Part shown: positions 46,723 to 57,666 of the stretch, one piece after another | Position numbering within the stretch: the stretch's first letter is position 1 | Layout: each line of letters starts with the position of its first letter | NCBI GenBank assembly: GCA_025175895.1 | Contig: CM045989.1 | Span: forward strand, 19,275,928 to 19,339,927 | Reading direction: 5' to 3' | DNA from: Wurfbainia villosa | Taxonomy: Eukaryota > Streptophyta > Magnoliopsida > Zingiberales > Zingiberaceae | DNA length: 64,000 nt | Notes under the pieces: model-generated | The model's input: only the letters and a program-made list of their open reading frames with translations | Told to the model about the DNA's origin: nothing | Databases searched by the model: none | Position numbers and translations under genes: made by a program

Positions 46723-48691
46723 TGTAACACCACCCCCCCCCCCTCTAGTCTTTCCACTCTCTACTAGGGGAGATGTCACTACTTTACTATCTTATTCTTA
46801 TTTTCTTCCTTACCTTACTCTGACACTATACTTTAATCATCACCCCATATTACCATCATTCCAAAATTCATGCAATATACTAACACAATATGCTAACAAC
46901 TAAAATGATCATAAGGACCTTGACATCACTTAAACAATAATCAATTCAAGATCTTCACATAACATGCAAGTATTAAGACTAACCCAACATGACTCTAGCA
47001 TTCTTTAGTCCTAACCATAAGCAATCTAGTTAAAATTCAACAATATCAAAAAAAAATAACTAGAAACATAAAATCTGGTTTAGACATCTGCACTTAGGAT
47101 CTTTTATTTCCACTGTTCCGTCGCCACACACTCAAAGCACTTCATCCGCTATGCCACCTTACTGAAGCTTTTCTTTATCTTTATTTGCAGTATAAGGAAA
47201 TACAAACTGTAAGCAATAACACTTAGTAAGTACTTTCTATGCTCACAAAAACATGCAACATATGAAATCATGCAACTAGTTCTCTTACCCATGATACATC
47301 GATACACATGCAAGCATAACTGGAAATCATAACTCTGAATACATGTCTCTTGTGTAAACCATGCTCTTGAGTATTTTAAAACTTGTAAACAGTGTATCTG
47401 AACTAGAATGATTAACTTTGAAAACTTTTACTTATACTTATACTGATACTTCAAATTAATAATTATCCTGAATATGGGCCCAGCATAGTACCAATGTGCG
47501 CTTTCCTAATAGGCCGAGGTGACCAACCACCGAACCTACTAGGGTAACTGAAATTGAGGGCCTTGGCTCGTGGGAAAAACTGATGCCCGGTACATGCCCT
47601 TTCAAAAGTAAAATACTTTCTTTATACTTATATTTTTATACATACTAAAAGAATACTCTTAATCCCCTAAACCACGAATGGGGAGCACCGTAAAGATCAT
47701 TATGCTCTTGACCCCCAAAACTGAAATGGAGAGCATATTGAAGATCGTTGTGCTCTTAATCCCCAATTCAAACAGGGAGCATCATTAAATTTTCTTTATA
47801 AAGGAAATATTTTTACATCTTACTCTACATCATGCATATAATTGTAAGATACAACTCATCTACAACATGCATGATCATAAATCACATTCTTATCATGGAT
47901 CTAAATATGATACTAAATCGAACATGACATAACGGGTAAAAATCATGTAACTAAAAACACCATGCATAACTGGAAATAACATGCACATAAAAACATATCA
48001 ATGACATACGATAACTACTTATACTGTAAATGAGCAATACTTACTTCCTACGCTTTTTCACCAATTTATATCGTTAGATTTCGTAAAGAGAAGACCTCCT
48101 ACGTGTTCCTTTGCTTTAGCATGATCTTCTACCAAGTCCTTGAGGAGATCCCTCTTGGAAAATCCTCTCTTGAATTATCCAAAGGGAAGACAATCTTCTT
48201 CCTCGCTTCGGCGGCTGAAAAATGGAAGGGGAAGAGAGGTGGCATGGTTGGGCGGCGTTTGGAGAGGTGGTTGGCGTTTGGATAGAAGAGGAGGAGAGGT
48301 GGTTGGCATTTGGAGAGAAGAGGAGGAGAGGTGGTCGGCGCAAGGAGTAGGGAAAGGAGAGAAGAGAGAAAAAAATAAAAAAAAAATCTATATATAAACT
48401 AGGGTTTCCCTAATTTAATTACCCCTTTAAATGCTTAGCTAAATTAACCAACTTCTCCCTTTTTTCCCGCCTATAGATATATTCTGTTATATCCTACTCA
48501 TTAGTAATCTTATGACTTAGTGGTAGGAAGTCTATTCCCCCAAACCAAAGGTTCATGGTTCGAGCCCCGGCTAACGAACAATTTATTTGAATTTTTTTTA
48601 TTCTATTTCTTTTTTTATTATTTCTATTCTTATTCTTATTTCTATTTTCCTCTAAATAAAAAGTATAAGAACAAAAATTTGGCTTGTTACA
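46723..48691 (-). repeat. 3' LTR of chromovirus H
   Basis: 1969 bp, plus strand from TGTAACACCACCCC to GGCTTGTTACA, with inverted ends TGTAACA/TGTTACA. Minus-strand TATA TTTATATATAG near 48398-48387, with telo-box AAACCCTAG beside it. It contains about three 60-bp units around TAATCCCC...GGGAGCA (47660-47800), GGAGAGGTGGTTGGC-type repeats (48250-48340) and a tRNA-like piece at 48506-48578. Confidence 0.82.
48506..48578 (+). other. tRNA-like A/B-box pair inside LTR of H (possible SINE head)
   Basis: TGACTTAGTGG (48513-48523) fits an RNA polymerase III A box and GGTTCGAGCCC (48557-48567) a B box. Their starts are 44 bp apart, as in a tRNA. The acceptor stem does not pair, so this is not a functional tRNA. 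A T-rich tail follows (48585-48645). A tRNA-derived SINE is possible; chance is not excluded. Confidence 0.35.
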
Positions 48692-48727
48692 ATCCCTTAT
48701 ACCTTATAAAAGTTTCATCCTCAAAAC

Positions 48728-50263
48728 TTAGAACAGTTGGGGGTACTTTTGCTTCATGTCATCCTCACGTTCCCAGGTTACTTCTTCAAACTTTTGACTT
48801 TGCCATAAGACTTTTACTAACAGTACTTCTTTATTTATTAGTTTCTTGATTGCTCGATCTATTATCTGAATAGGTCGACTTTCATAACTTAGATTTGTCT
48901 GAATCTGTACCGTCTGTCGCTCAATCACTTGGTTGGTATCTGGGACGTACTTCTTAAGCATTGAAACATGAAATACATTGTGGATAGTTGACATCTCCTG
49001 TGGTAGCTCTAGCTCATAAGCTACTTTACCAACTCTCTTGGTGATCAGGTAAGGTCCTACATATTTGGGACTTAACTTGCCTTTCTTCCCAAACCTCATT
49101 ACCCCTTTCATAGGAGCTACCTTAATGAACACCGAATCTCCGACTTGGAACTCTAGGGGTCTGTGTCGGACATCGACGTAACTCTTCTGCCAACTCTGGG
49201 TAGTCTCTATCCTTTGGCGTATATTCTTTATAGCTTTGGTGGCGTCATCTATAAAATCAATCTTGAGTCCCATTTCTTTCTTCTCGCCACCCTCATACCA
49301 ACAGATAGGTGATCTGCATCTCCTTCCATACAAGGCTTCATAAGGTGTCATTCCAATTGTGGTTTGATAACTATTATTATAGCCAAACTCTATCAAACAC
49401 AAGTATTTGCACCAGCTTCCTTTAAAATCTAAGGCACAAGCTCTTAGCATATCCTCCAAAACCTGATTCACTCTTTCTGTTTGCCTATCTTTCTGAGGAT
49501 GAAATGCAGTGCTGAATCGTAGCTTAGTGCCAAGGGTTGTCTGAACACACTCCCAAAAGTGTGAAGTGAAGCGATTGTCTCTATCAGAGATAATGGTCTT
49601 AGGTACTCCATGCAGTCTAATCACTTCCTTGACGTATGACTGGGCTAACTGCTCCATGGAGTATGATATTCTGATAGGCATGAAGTGAGTAGATTTTGTC
49701 AATCTATCGACAACTACCCAAATAGAATCGTAGCCATTGGTTGTTTTGGGTAGTCCTACTATGAAATCCATGGCTATTTCTTCCCACTTCCATTCTAGAA
49801 TCTGGATAGACTGTAGAACTTCTCCTGGTCTCTGGTGTTCTGCTTTCACTCTTTGACATGTCAGACAAGTGCTAACATACTTAGCCATGTCTCTCTTCAT
49901 ACCAAGCCACCAGAATTTCCCTTTCATATCTTGATACATCTTGGTGGATCCAGGATGCATCGAATATGGGGTCCCATGAGCTTCATCTAGGATCTTCTTT
50001 CTTAAGCCTGGGTCCTTGGGGATATATAGGCGTTCACCCAAATATAATAACCCACTGTCAAAGACATGGAATCCTTCATCCTTTCCTTCTTGGATCTCTT
50101 CCTTGATCCTTTGGATGCTAGGATCTTTGTTCTGTTTTGCTAATATATCCCCAAACAGTGTAGGTACTATGGTCAAGGCAGAGAGATGTCCAGAAATGAT
50201 CTTAACCCCAAAATTCATCATCTCTTTCTCTAGTGGTTGAGATATTGTTGCTAGGGACATCAA
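48728..50263 (-). pseudogene. Integrase with chromodomain of element H
   Basis: An open frame of 511 codons, the C-terminal part of a broken pol. In order: zinc-binding HHCC at His96, His103, Cys133 and Cys136; catalytic Asp166 (AMDFIVGLP), Asp227 (ISDRDNRF) and Glu263 (QTERVNQ), with the exact D-35-E spacing; GPY-type module near 401-405 (YVGPY); chromodomain about 457-511. The domain itself looks intact; the only obvious oddity is KDRQTER where DGQTER is usual. The chromodomain is thought to guide chromoviruses to heterochromatin. Translation would need the upstream pol, which is broken by a frameshift between 50263 and 50413. Confidence 0.9.
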
Positions 50264-50412
50264 AGTGGCGCATGATTTTCTACTCAGCGTGTTTGCTACT
50301 TTGTTTGCCTTTCCAGGATGGTAGTGGATTTCACAGTCATAGTCCTTTATTAGCTCAAGTCATTTATGCTGTCACATATTCAATCCTTCTGAGTGAAGAA
50401 ATACTTCAGACT

Positions 50413-52090
50413 CTAGTGATATGTGTAAATCTTGCATTGGACTCCATATAGGTAATGTCTCCAAAATTTCAGAGCAAAGACCACTGCTGCCAACTCAAGG
50501 TCATGAGTGGGGTAATTCTTTTTGTAGTCCTTGAGTTGTCTAGATGCATAAGCAATGACTTTACCCTTCTGCATAAGTACTGCTCCAAGTCCCATCTTGG
50601 ACGCATCACTATACATGTTAAATCCCTCATTACTTTCTAGAAGGGTAAGCACTGGAACACTTGTGAGTCTCCTCTTTAATTCAAGGAAGCTCTTTTTACA
50701 ATCTTCGATCCATTCAAACTTCTTGTTCTTTCTGGTAAGAACCGTCAACGGTGAAGATATCCTTGAGAAGTTTTCCACAAACTTCCGGTAGTACCCCGCT
50801 AATCCGAGAAAACTTCTGACTTCACTGGCATTCTTTGGTTGACCCCAATTACTAACCACTTCTACCTTTGTCGGATCTACCATAACTCCATCTTTTGAAA
50901 TAACATGACCCAGAAACGACATTCGATCAAGCCAAAACTCACACTTGGAGAACTTTGTATATAATTGTCTTTGCTGAAGGGTCTGCAAGACTGTCTTCAA
51001 GTGTTCGGCATGTTCCTCCTGGGTTCTCGAGTAGATAAGGATGTCGTCAATGAAGACGACCACAAACTTATCAAGGATCTCCTTAAATACCTGATTCATC
51101 AAGTCCATAAATATAGCGGGTGCATTCGTCACTCCGAAGGGCATGACCACGAACTCATAGTGTCCATACCTCGTTCGGAAAGTTATTTTCGATATATCCT
51201 CCTCTTTAACTCTTACTTGATGATAATCGGACCGCAAGTCAATCTTGGAGAAGACTGTGGCTCCCCTCAATTGATCAAATAAATCCTCTATCCTTGGCAG
51301 AGGATATCTATTTTTGATTGTCACTTGATTCAAGGCTTGGTAGTCTATGCACATCCTCATAGACCCATCTTTCTTTTTCATGAACAACACTGGAGCTCCC
51401 CATAGGGAATAACTAGGGTGGATGATTCCCTTGTCTAGCAACTCACGTAATTGTTCCTGAAGCTCTTTCAATTCAGCTGGAGCCATACAATAGGGTGCTT
51501 TCGAGATTGGGTGGGTACCAGAAATAAGCTCGATCTCAAACTCAACTTCCCTTCTAGGTGCTAGTCCTGGTAGCTCGTCAGGAAATACTCTCGGGTAGTC
51601 ACATACAATTGGGACGTCTTCTAGCTTTTGGCTTCTTTCTTGCTTAGTATCAACTATATGTGCTCAATACCCAGTGCATCCACCAGCTAACATCTTCTGA
51701 GCTTCAATGGTAGACAAGAACTTCTTAGTCTTCTTCCTTGGTTCTCCCATAAACTCAAATTTGGCCTCGGTCTCGGGTTGGAATACTACTCTTCGCTTAT
51801 GGCACTCAATGGAAGCACCATACTTGCTCAGAAAGTCCATTCCAAAGATGACATCATAGTCATGCATGTCCAGCAAGACCAGATCACTATAAAGCTCTCT
51901 GTTTGAAATTCTAACTGGCACGGCATGCAACCAGTGTGTAGATGTCATTATTTCACCCGAAGGTAGGGTCGTTAAAAACTAAATATCTAAGATATCCGGA
52001 GTTATATCCATCCTCTTAGCAAATTCCATAGACATGAAAGAATGGGTTGCCCTAGTATCAAACAGTACGGTAGCATGCTGACTAAGGATA
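50413..52090 (-). pseudogene. Protease, RT and RNase H of element H
   Basis: Minus-strand frame shared by three open pieces. Protease near 52055: ATVLFDTRATHSFM, so the DTG is DTR. Piece 51948-51664: VRISNRELYSDLVLLDMHDYDVIFGMDFL, typical of gypsy protease. Stops separate it from RT (51486-50413, 357 codons): LLDKGIIHPSYSLWGAPVLF, FSKIDLRSDYHQ, VMPFGVTNAPAIFMDLMN and the catalytic VVVFIDDILIYS with FIDD at about 145-148. RNase H follows: MYSDASKMGLGAVLMQ and DLELAAVVFALKFWRHYLYG are kept, but the third catalytic segment reads YTYH-stop instead of YTDHKS. RT itself appears catalytically complete. Confidence 0.88.
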
Positions 52091-52095
52091 GGTAT

Positions 52096-53184
52096 CTAAC
52101 ATATGACCACCATAGAAGCATTTTCTACCTCTTCCTTGGTGAGGGAGAAGATCCGGGCATTAGGTGTAACTGATGGGGCCTCCAATCTTCCTTGGCTAAT
52201 ATAAGGACCCTCCAATGCACCCTGCATCTGATGTAGTTGAGCTGGTCTACCTCCGTACTGAGTAGAGTGTGGCGGAGGTAGATTGGTCTTGGTGGGGCAT
52301 TGTTTGGCAAAGTGTCCCTCGACACGACATATATAACACCCGCTCACGCCCTAGCGGCAAACTCCTAGATGCTTCCTCCCACACTTAGAACATGTGGGAT
52401 ACGTAGGCTGCTTACTGGTTGATCCTCCCTTTGCATTATTCCATTGTTGTTTCGCTTCTAGTTTGAATTACCGCTATGGTCTGTGGTCTATTAATTCCAC
52501 CAGCTACATTCAGAGCTATCTCCAGTCTCAACATCTTTAGCATCAACCTAACTCTTTCCTTCTCAGTACTGACCAGTTCCGGACATAGGCGAGCCAACCT
52601 ATAGAACTTCTTTACTACTTCATCTACTGATAATTCCCCTTGTTGGAACTCCGTGAACTCATCATAATGCTTGTTGGTGACTCGAATATAGAATAACTCC
52701 TCGAAGAACTCTGTCTCAAAGTCCGTCCATGACATTTGGTTCACCACCCTCTTGGCCTTTACTCGCTCCCACCACATTCTAGAATCTCCAATCAGATAGA
52801 ACGAGGCGCACTTAAATTTCTCATTCTCAGGCCAGTCCAGCAGTTCAACTATGCTCTCTACTGTCTTGAACCATGCCTGAGCATCCCATGGTTCACTAGC
52901 ACCAGCAAAACTCTTTGGCTTCAGCTTTTGCCAATGAATCAAATAGGCCTCTTGTCTCACCCCTCCCAGTGGAGCTATTGGTGGGTCTAGTGGGGCAGAA
53001 GATGCAGTTGGAATGACATTCTGAGTCCCTGGCTGAGTAACAAGATTTTCTCGCTGATTCATCATCAAGGTATTGATGACTTGCTGCTGCTCTGCCACTT
53101 GTTGTTGGAGCTAAGTGACTATCTACATCTAGGTAGGTGGTCTTTATTTATTTCTTGTCCTCCACGGGGTCTTTCTCGAGGCAT
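52096..53184 (-). pseudogene. Gag of element H
   Basis: Minus strand. A likely ATG at 53184-53182 (MPRERPRGGQE) is followed by a frameshift. The main open piece 53098-52436 (220 codons) has the retrotransposon Gag core: FAGASEPWDAQAWFKTVE, FKCASFYLIGDSRMWWERV, WTDFETEFFEELFYIRV, EFTEFQQGELSVDEVVKKFYRLARLCPEL. A further shift leads to the zinc knuckle CYICRVEGHFAKQC (about 52340-52290), a complete CCHC. About 70 bp of leader remain to 53251, where L begins. Confidence 0.85.
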
Positions 53185-53251
53185 TTCCTCCTCTTCATAA
53201 GATGATAAGGTGAAACCACTATCAGGCTATTATCACTATTTTTTTCATCTT

Positions 53252-53621
53252 TGTTGGATCAAGAAGCATCGCTAGAGGGGGGTGAATAGCAAGCGTAAAT
53301 TTTTCGTTCGTTCGATATATGAGCAAGCACAGCGAAAAAGTAAAAATGACAAGTTTATTTTTACTTTGTTCACAACCCAGCGGTTGCTACTCCAAGGCCC
53401 TAACGTTCCTAGACTGCATACGGAGGGAAAAGCACTATAAGATCTCCTCCTCGTTGGAGGTACAAGACAATGATCACAAAACTGAAAGTACGAGGTTGAG
53501 GCAACAAGCCTACCTCACCTCGTTACGATTAAAACAAAGAATACAATAACAAAAATAATTACTTGTTACTGCTATCGACGAAGAAGATTAGAACTTGTCA
53601 TCGCATCGACGTTATAACGGT
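53252..53621 (-). mobile_element. Copia LTR fragment L, cut by element G
   Basis: Plus strand starts TGTTGGATCAAGAAGCATCG followed by CTAGAGGGGGGTGAATAGC: the reverse complement of the LTR end shared by B, C, F and I. The fragment (about 370 bp) covers the terminal part of an LTR most like B's, including the TCCTCCTCGTTGGAGG segment. It stops at 53621, where G's LTR begins. It interrupts H's leader; the preceding five bases are atctt. The rest should lie beyond G. Confidence 0.75.
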
Positions 53622-54990
53622 TGATGTGAGCAAAACATATAGGGTTTTAGGAGTAGTTTTCGCTCACATCTCATTGTATTTTGTCTTAGTTTCATGCATA
53701 TGTTACTCTATTTTTGCACGCAATTCCTATTTTCTAGTTCGAAGGTCTGTTCGTTGTACTTTTGTGTGCATGTTAGCTTTTCGGGTGAAAAAGATACATT
53801 TTCGGAGCAAAAGAATGACATTTCGCAGCTAGATGCAGAGTGGGACACGGTCAGGGCGTGTAGATTCACACGGCCATGTCCAATGGGCGAGATTAGAACC
53901 CCAGGGCCGCACACGGCCTGGCCATGTGGAAACACACGGTCATGTGGCGGCCCAACAGATTTGCATGACTAGGGCTTTTTCTAGATTTTACAGCGGTCTG
54001 AGGCGATGTCTATATAAGGATGGCTCCGCCCAAAACCTAGGGGGGAGGCACGACGGCTAGGACGGCATGCCGAAACCCTAAAAAGCTTCGGTAACTCACA
54101 ACGGGGAGAAGGAATGTCGCCGGAGGTCCACACCTTGCAACACAATGCTGGAGAGAAGATCATGGAAGCATTGTATACCTTTATTACTGCGTTTCATTCC
54201 TTATGTATTCAAACTTAGACATGCTTTGTGATTCTTCCTTCGTATACATGGAGTAGTACTTTCGATTCTAGAATTAGGGAGTAGCTTGTGTACATAAACA
54301 ATGTTGGTTCATGTTAAATTCTGCCCATGAGTTTGATTTGACAATTGGTAGTTGCTCTTTATTATATCTATGCGTGTTTGGCTTTCTTTCCACTGTGCTT
54401 AGGCGATACGAGGGGTGACAGCCCTCGCAATCTAAAATTTAGGAGTTTGATTAAAGAACCTAGGGGTAAACCTAATCTCCTATAACTGCGGGGAGAAGGG
54501 TGCAGTGGAATCGGAAATGGTCCACTGTAGGGATTGATTTGGCATCCTCGTACCATCTATCCCGTCCTTGTAGGCGGAGATAGCTCTCGGTAGATGCGAC
54601 GGCTCTGCGGGAGAGTGTATGATGACCCTTCCATAAAGTCGTAGGTAAACGTCTAGACAACATCAATTAACAACATTATTCTGTGATACGCAAACGAAAC
54701 CGAAGTCCTAGAATCACCTTTGAAGACCTCAGCACACTCCTTTCCTCCTCCGTGTGACACCGTACAGAGTAGAGTCCACCGACAGCCCTCACCAACCACA
54801 ACCTTTTAGAGATCACGTCTGAATAATTACAACCACTGAGTATATTGGTATTCGAATCTCAGTCCCTATGGGATCGATAATCTTTATTACTTGATGACAT
54901 CCATGCACTTGCGGGCGTTGAGCGCGAGCGCGCGCTTTGAGTCCTCGACGGTATCCATCGCGAGATTTGAGGTCGCGTCCATGCGCATCA
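53622..54990 (+). repeat. 5' LTR of element G
   Basis: About 1369 bp from TGATGTGAGC to GCGCATCA (inverted ends TGATG/CATCA). TATA TCTATATAAGGATGG at 54009, telo-box AAACCCTAA at 54073. GC-rich inverted CACACGGCC/GGCC(A/G)TGTG motifs lie at 53870-53950 upstream of the TATA. The last 250 bp match J. The left end could be 53622 or 53625. Confidence 0.8.
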
Positions 54991-54995
54991 AATTT

Positions 54996-55014
54996 TTGGC
55001 ATCGTTGTCAGGGA
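54996..55014 (+). other. Primer binding site of element G
   Basis: TTGGCATCGTTGTCAGGGA, five bases after the LTR end. A degraded form of the Athila/Tat site, with the same spacing as in J. About 300 bp of AT-rich leader without recognisable features follow to 55318. Confidence 0.75.
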
Positions 55015-55712
55015 CTGATCGATTCAATATCAAATCGAATAGTGGTAAATTGGATTGGACTTAAGATTAGATTATTTTCTTGCTTTATTTTCCTACTAGT
55101 TTATCTTATTTTCTTTAGTTCTATATTTTCCATATTTAGATTTAGTTTTTATTTTTAGCAATACTTTCCTATTTACTTATTGCATCTTAGATTTTTATTT
55201 GCTAGATTGATTTATTTTCTGCTTTTAGAATTAGGTTAGCACTCTTAACTTTGTTCTTTGGTTCGTCGTATGCTTAGACGATTAGGGTCGGAAGGTCTAA
55301 TTCCGATCGACTTAGAAATGTTAGGATCTTTGTAACGGCTAGAGGGGGGTGATTAGCCTTTCTCCGTTTCTACAAGCAAGTTAGCGGAAGCAATACAAAT
55401 ACGAATATGAATACAAGTAAGAAAACGATGAAAGCAACGCTAACACCCAATGTACGTGGTTCGGAGATGACGCTCCTACTCCACGGCAATCCGTAAGGTG
55501 GATTAGTCCTAGCCAAGCTTCACTATATTCTCCTTTGGATGAACCAAGGTGGAGAAACCTTTCTTACAATGCTCTCCTCTTCTTTACAATGATGGATGAT
55601 TAAGAACTAGAGAAGAGGAGGTTTTGAATTGCTAAAACACTTGGGAAAGCTTGGTGAGCACAAGGGTGTAGTTAGGAATGAGAGCACTAGCTTCACCAAG
55701 CTCTCCAAGGCC

Positions 55713-56066
55713 CCTTTTTATAGAAGAGGGGATGTTTTTCCCGCTGTTGATCACCGACCGATGCTTTCCATCACGATCGGCCAAGCCAACGGCTCGAACC
55801 AAGATCTCAGAGATTCAGCCGCATCTAATGGGCACGGCCGATCGATCCCCATCACCGGATCGATGGAGCGATCACGAGTGATCGCAGGCTTAGCAAATGG
55901 CGCTATTTACCCTCGCGGCTCGCTTGAGTTGATCACCGATCGCCATGTCGGGCCGACCGATGGTAACATCACGATCGTATCGCAAATCGGTCGATCGATG
56001 GTCGTGGTTTCAATCGACTCGGCCGAGCACCGACTCGGGCCGATCGATACATCGACGTCACGATCG
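55713..56066 (-). promoter_or_regulatory. CGATCG cluster and TATA box of LTR F
   Basis: Seven copies of the palindrome CGATCG at 55774, 55839, 55937, 55972, 55992, 56041 and 56061, all upstream (minus strand) of the TATA-like site at 55722-55713. The position mirrors the CAGTCGACTG cluster in LTRs I and C. Solo LTR C also has CGATCG at about 1016 and 1037. A regulatory role is inferred. Confidence 0.5.
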
Positions 56067-56214
56067 ATACTCATCAAGTGTGAGTAATTCACACTTGATT
56101 TTACACCCTAGACCTAGACTCAACCTTCTAGCTCCTCATTAAGCCTTGCGCCTCTAGGATCCCTCCGAGTCCTTTGCACTTTGCTTCCAAGAGCTTCCTT
56201 CGGTTTCGTCATAT

Positions 56215-56535
56215 CTTGGGTTGCCAAATGCTTGGACTTTACGCCGCCAAGACTACAAGCTTGGACTTATGCTGCCAAGACTTTACTTTGAACTTCCTTT
56301 GCTAAGGTTCACTTGGACTTTACGCTGCCAAGACTACAAGCTTGGTCTTACGCTGCCAAGTCCATCCCTTGGACTTCCTTTGCCAAGATCATACTTGGTC
56401 TTCCTTTGCCAAGGTTCACTTTGGATCTTACGCTGCCAAGACTACAAGCTTGGTCTTATGCTGCCAAGTCCATCCCTTGGACTTTCCTTGCCAAGATCAT
56501 ACTTGGACTTCTCTTTTATCAAGGCTTCATCCTTG
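56215..56535 (-). repeat. Hairpin minisatellite in LTR F, about 11 units
   Basis: Reverse complements of the units in LTR C: minus strand AAGTCCAAG, a spacer and CTTGGCAGCGT, repeated about every 28-30 bp. Arms CCAAG and CTTGG recur. Open frames across the array come from the repetition. Confidence 0.82.
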
Positions 56536-56643
56536 GATTTCCCTGTCACATATTCGCAATTAGATCACAAAACATTGCCTAACTTAGATGATTATCCAAA
56601 CATCAAAACATATATAAATGCTTGGAGCATTGTTGCACCAACA

Positions 56644-57666
56644 ATCTCCCCCTTTTTGATGTTTGGTAATCATTTAAGTTAGGTCTTTAAAAATACACAC
56701 ATAATTATATTTTCAATATGAATTATCACTTAAACACTCCTTCTCCCCCTTTGACATACATCAAAAAGAGAAGGATTCAAACTTAATGTGTTGGATCTTG
56801 GACTAAGGTATAAGATTGAAATGAAGCTCCCCCTTAATCCAAGATATGCTTTATAATGTGTAAACAATATTTGAAGCAAAGCATAACAAAACTTCAAAAA
56901 ATTAAGTCCTAACTTTGCACCAACAATGGATTTTGGGGATGAAAAAGATATAATTTATGAAACTCCCCCTAAAACACTGCAATAAACAGTCCTAAAACTT
57001 TGTGTGTACGCAATATTATCATACTATAGTTTTAGGACGTCAAAGATACACTAAATATCAAAAAATGGAGTTGTTTATCAGATCAATCGATCGGTTTTGA
57101 ACCCCGATCACACGCTTGAAATCGAAATTTCAACCTTTTCAGCCCAACTTCAAAAATGCGTTAGAAATTCTAGAAACCTCAAAAAATCACAAAATTTTGT
57201 GTACACATTTCTGAGATCATACTTTATTAAGGAAAAATAGTTTGAAAAATATATGTTTTCCATATTTCAATATTGATACAAACTTGGAACCTAACAAAAG
57301 TTCTAAAGATTTTGCAAACTTTGTATCACTTTTGTGTTCCACTTGAAAACTGTTTTTCAAAATATGATGAACATAGTTTAAACTATATATAATTTGGAAT
57401 TTCCAACCATGTTCTTAGAGCTATGTATTCATTACTTGAATACAAGTCATCCCAATGATTGGTCCATAAGGTATTCATGTCTCTAGGTGTGTCATTGGCT
57501 CATAGTAATGCATCATAACAAGCATGATGAGCCAAGTACACCTTCCCTATCATCTCACATGTTTCTAAGTGTCTCAATACAAACATCAAGGTTTCTTAAG
57601 GCTTTTGTGAGATGTATCAAGGTATAACGCTAACATATAAATATAGGATCATGCATACCTAGAATT
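56644..57666 (-). other. 3' untranslated part of F with polypurine tract
   Basis: Plus strand ATCTCCCCCTTTTTGATG (56644-56661) is CATCAAAAAGGGGGAGAT on the minus strand, abutting the LTR, as in B. A second purine-rich run (minus AAAGGGGGAGAAGG) is at about 56742-56755. The remaining kilobase to the pol stop is AT-rich with no recognisable protein. Confidence 0.75.

Larger units (their letters stand above)
46723..53251 (-). mobile_element. Ty3/gypsy chromovirus H (Tekay/Del-like), right end outside the window
   Basis: Minus strand. 3' LTR at the left (46723-48691), then integrase-chromodomain, RNase H, RT, protease, zinc knuckle and Gag going right: the gypsy order Gag-PR-RT-RH-INT. The C-terminal chromodomain ending TWEREDDMKQKYPQLF places it among chromoviruses, most like Tekay/Del. 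The 5' leader is cut at 53251 by LTR fragment L, so the 5' LTR is not in the window. Damage: protease DTR, three in-frame stops, an RNase H frameshift. Confidence 0.87.
55319..56643 (-). repeat. 3' LTR of element F
   Basis: 1325 bp; minus strand from TGTTGGTGCAACAATGCTCC (56643) to GATCCTAACA (55319). It holds hairpin units, a CGATCG cluster, and minus-strand TATA TATAAAAAGG near 55722-55713. The terminal CACCCCCCTCTAGCC block links it to the B, C, I and L LTRs. Confidence 0.88.

Noticed and set aside
48506..48578. Functional tRNA gene
   Set aside because: A and B boxes match, but acceptor and T stems do not pair; at most a tRNA-derived relic.
53870..53960. GC-rich inverted motifs as an independent mobile element
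   Set aside because: They lie within the 5' LTR of G upstream of its TATA, and no terminal repeats or target duplications surround them.
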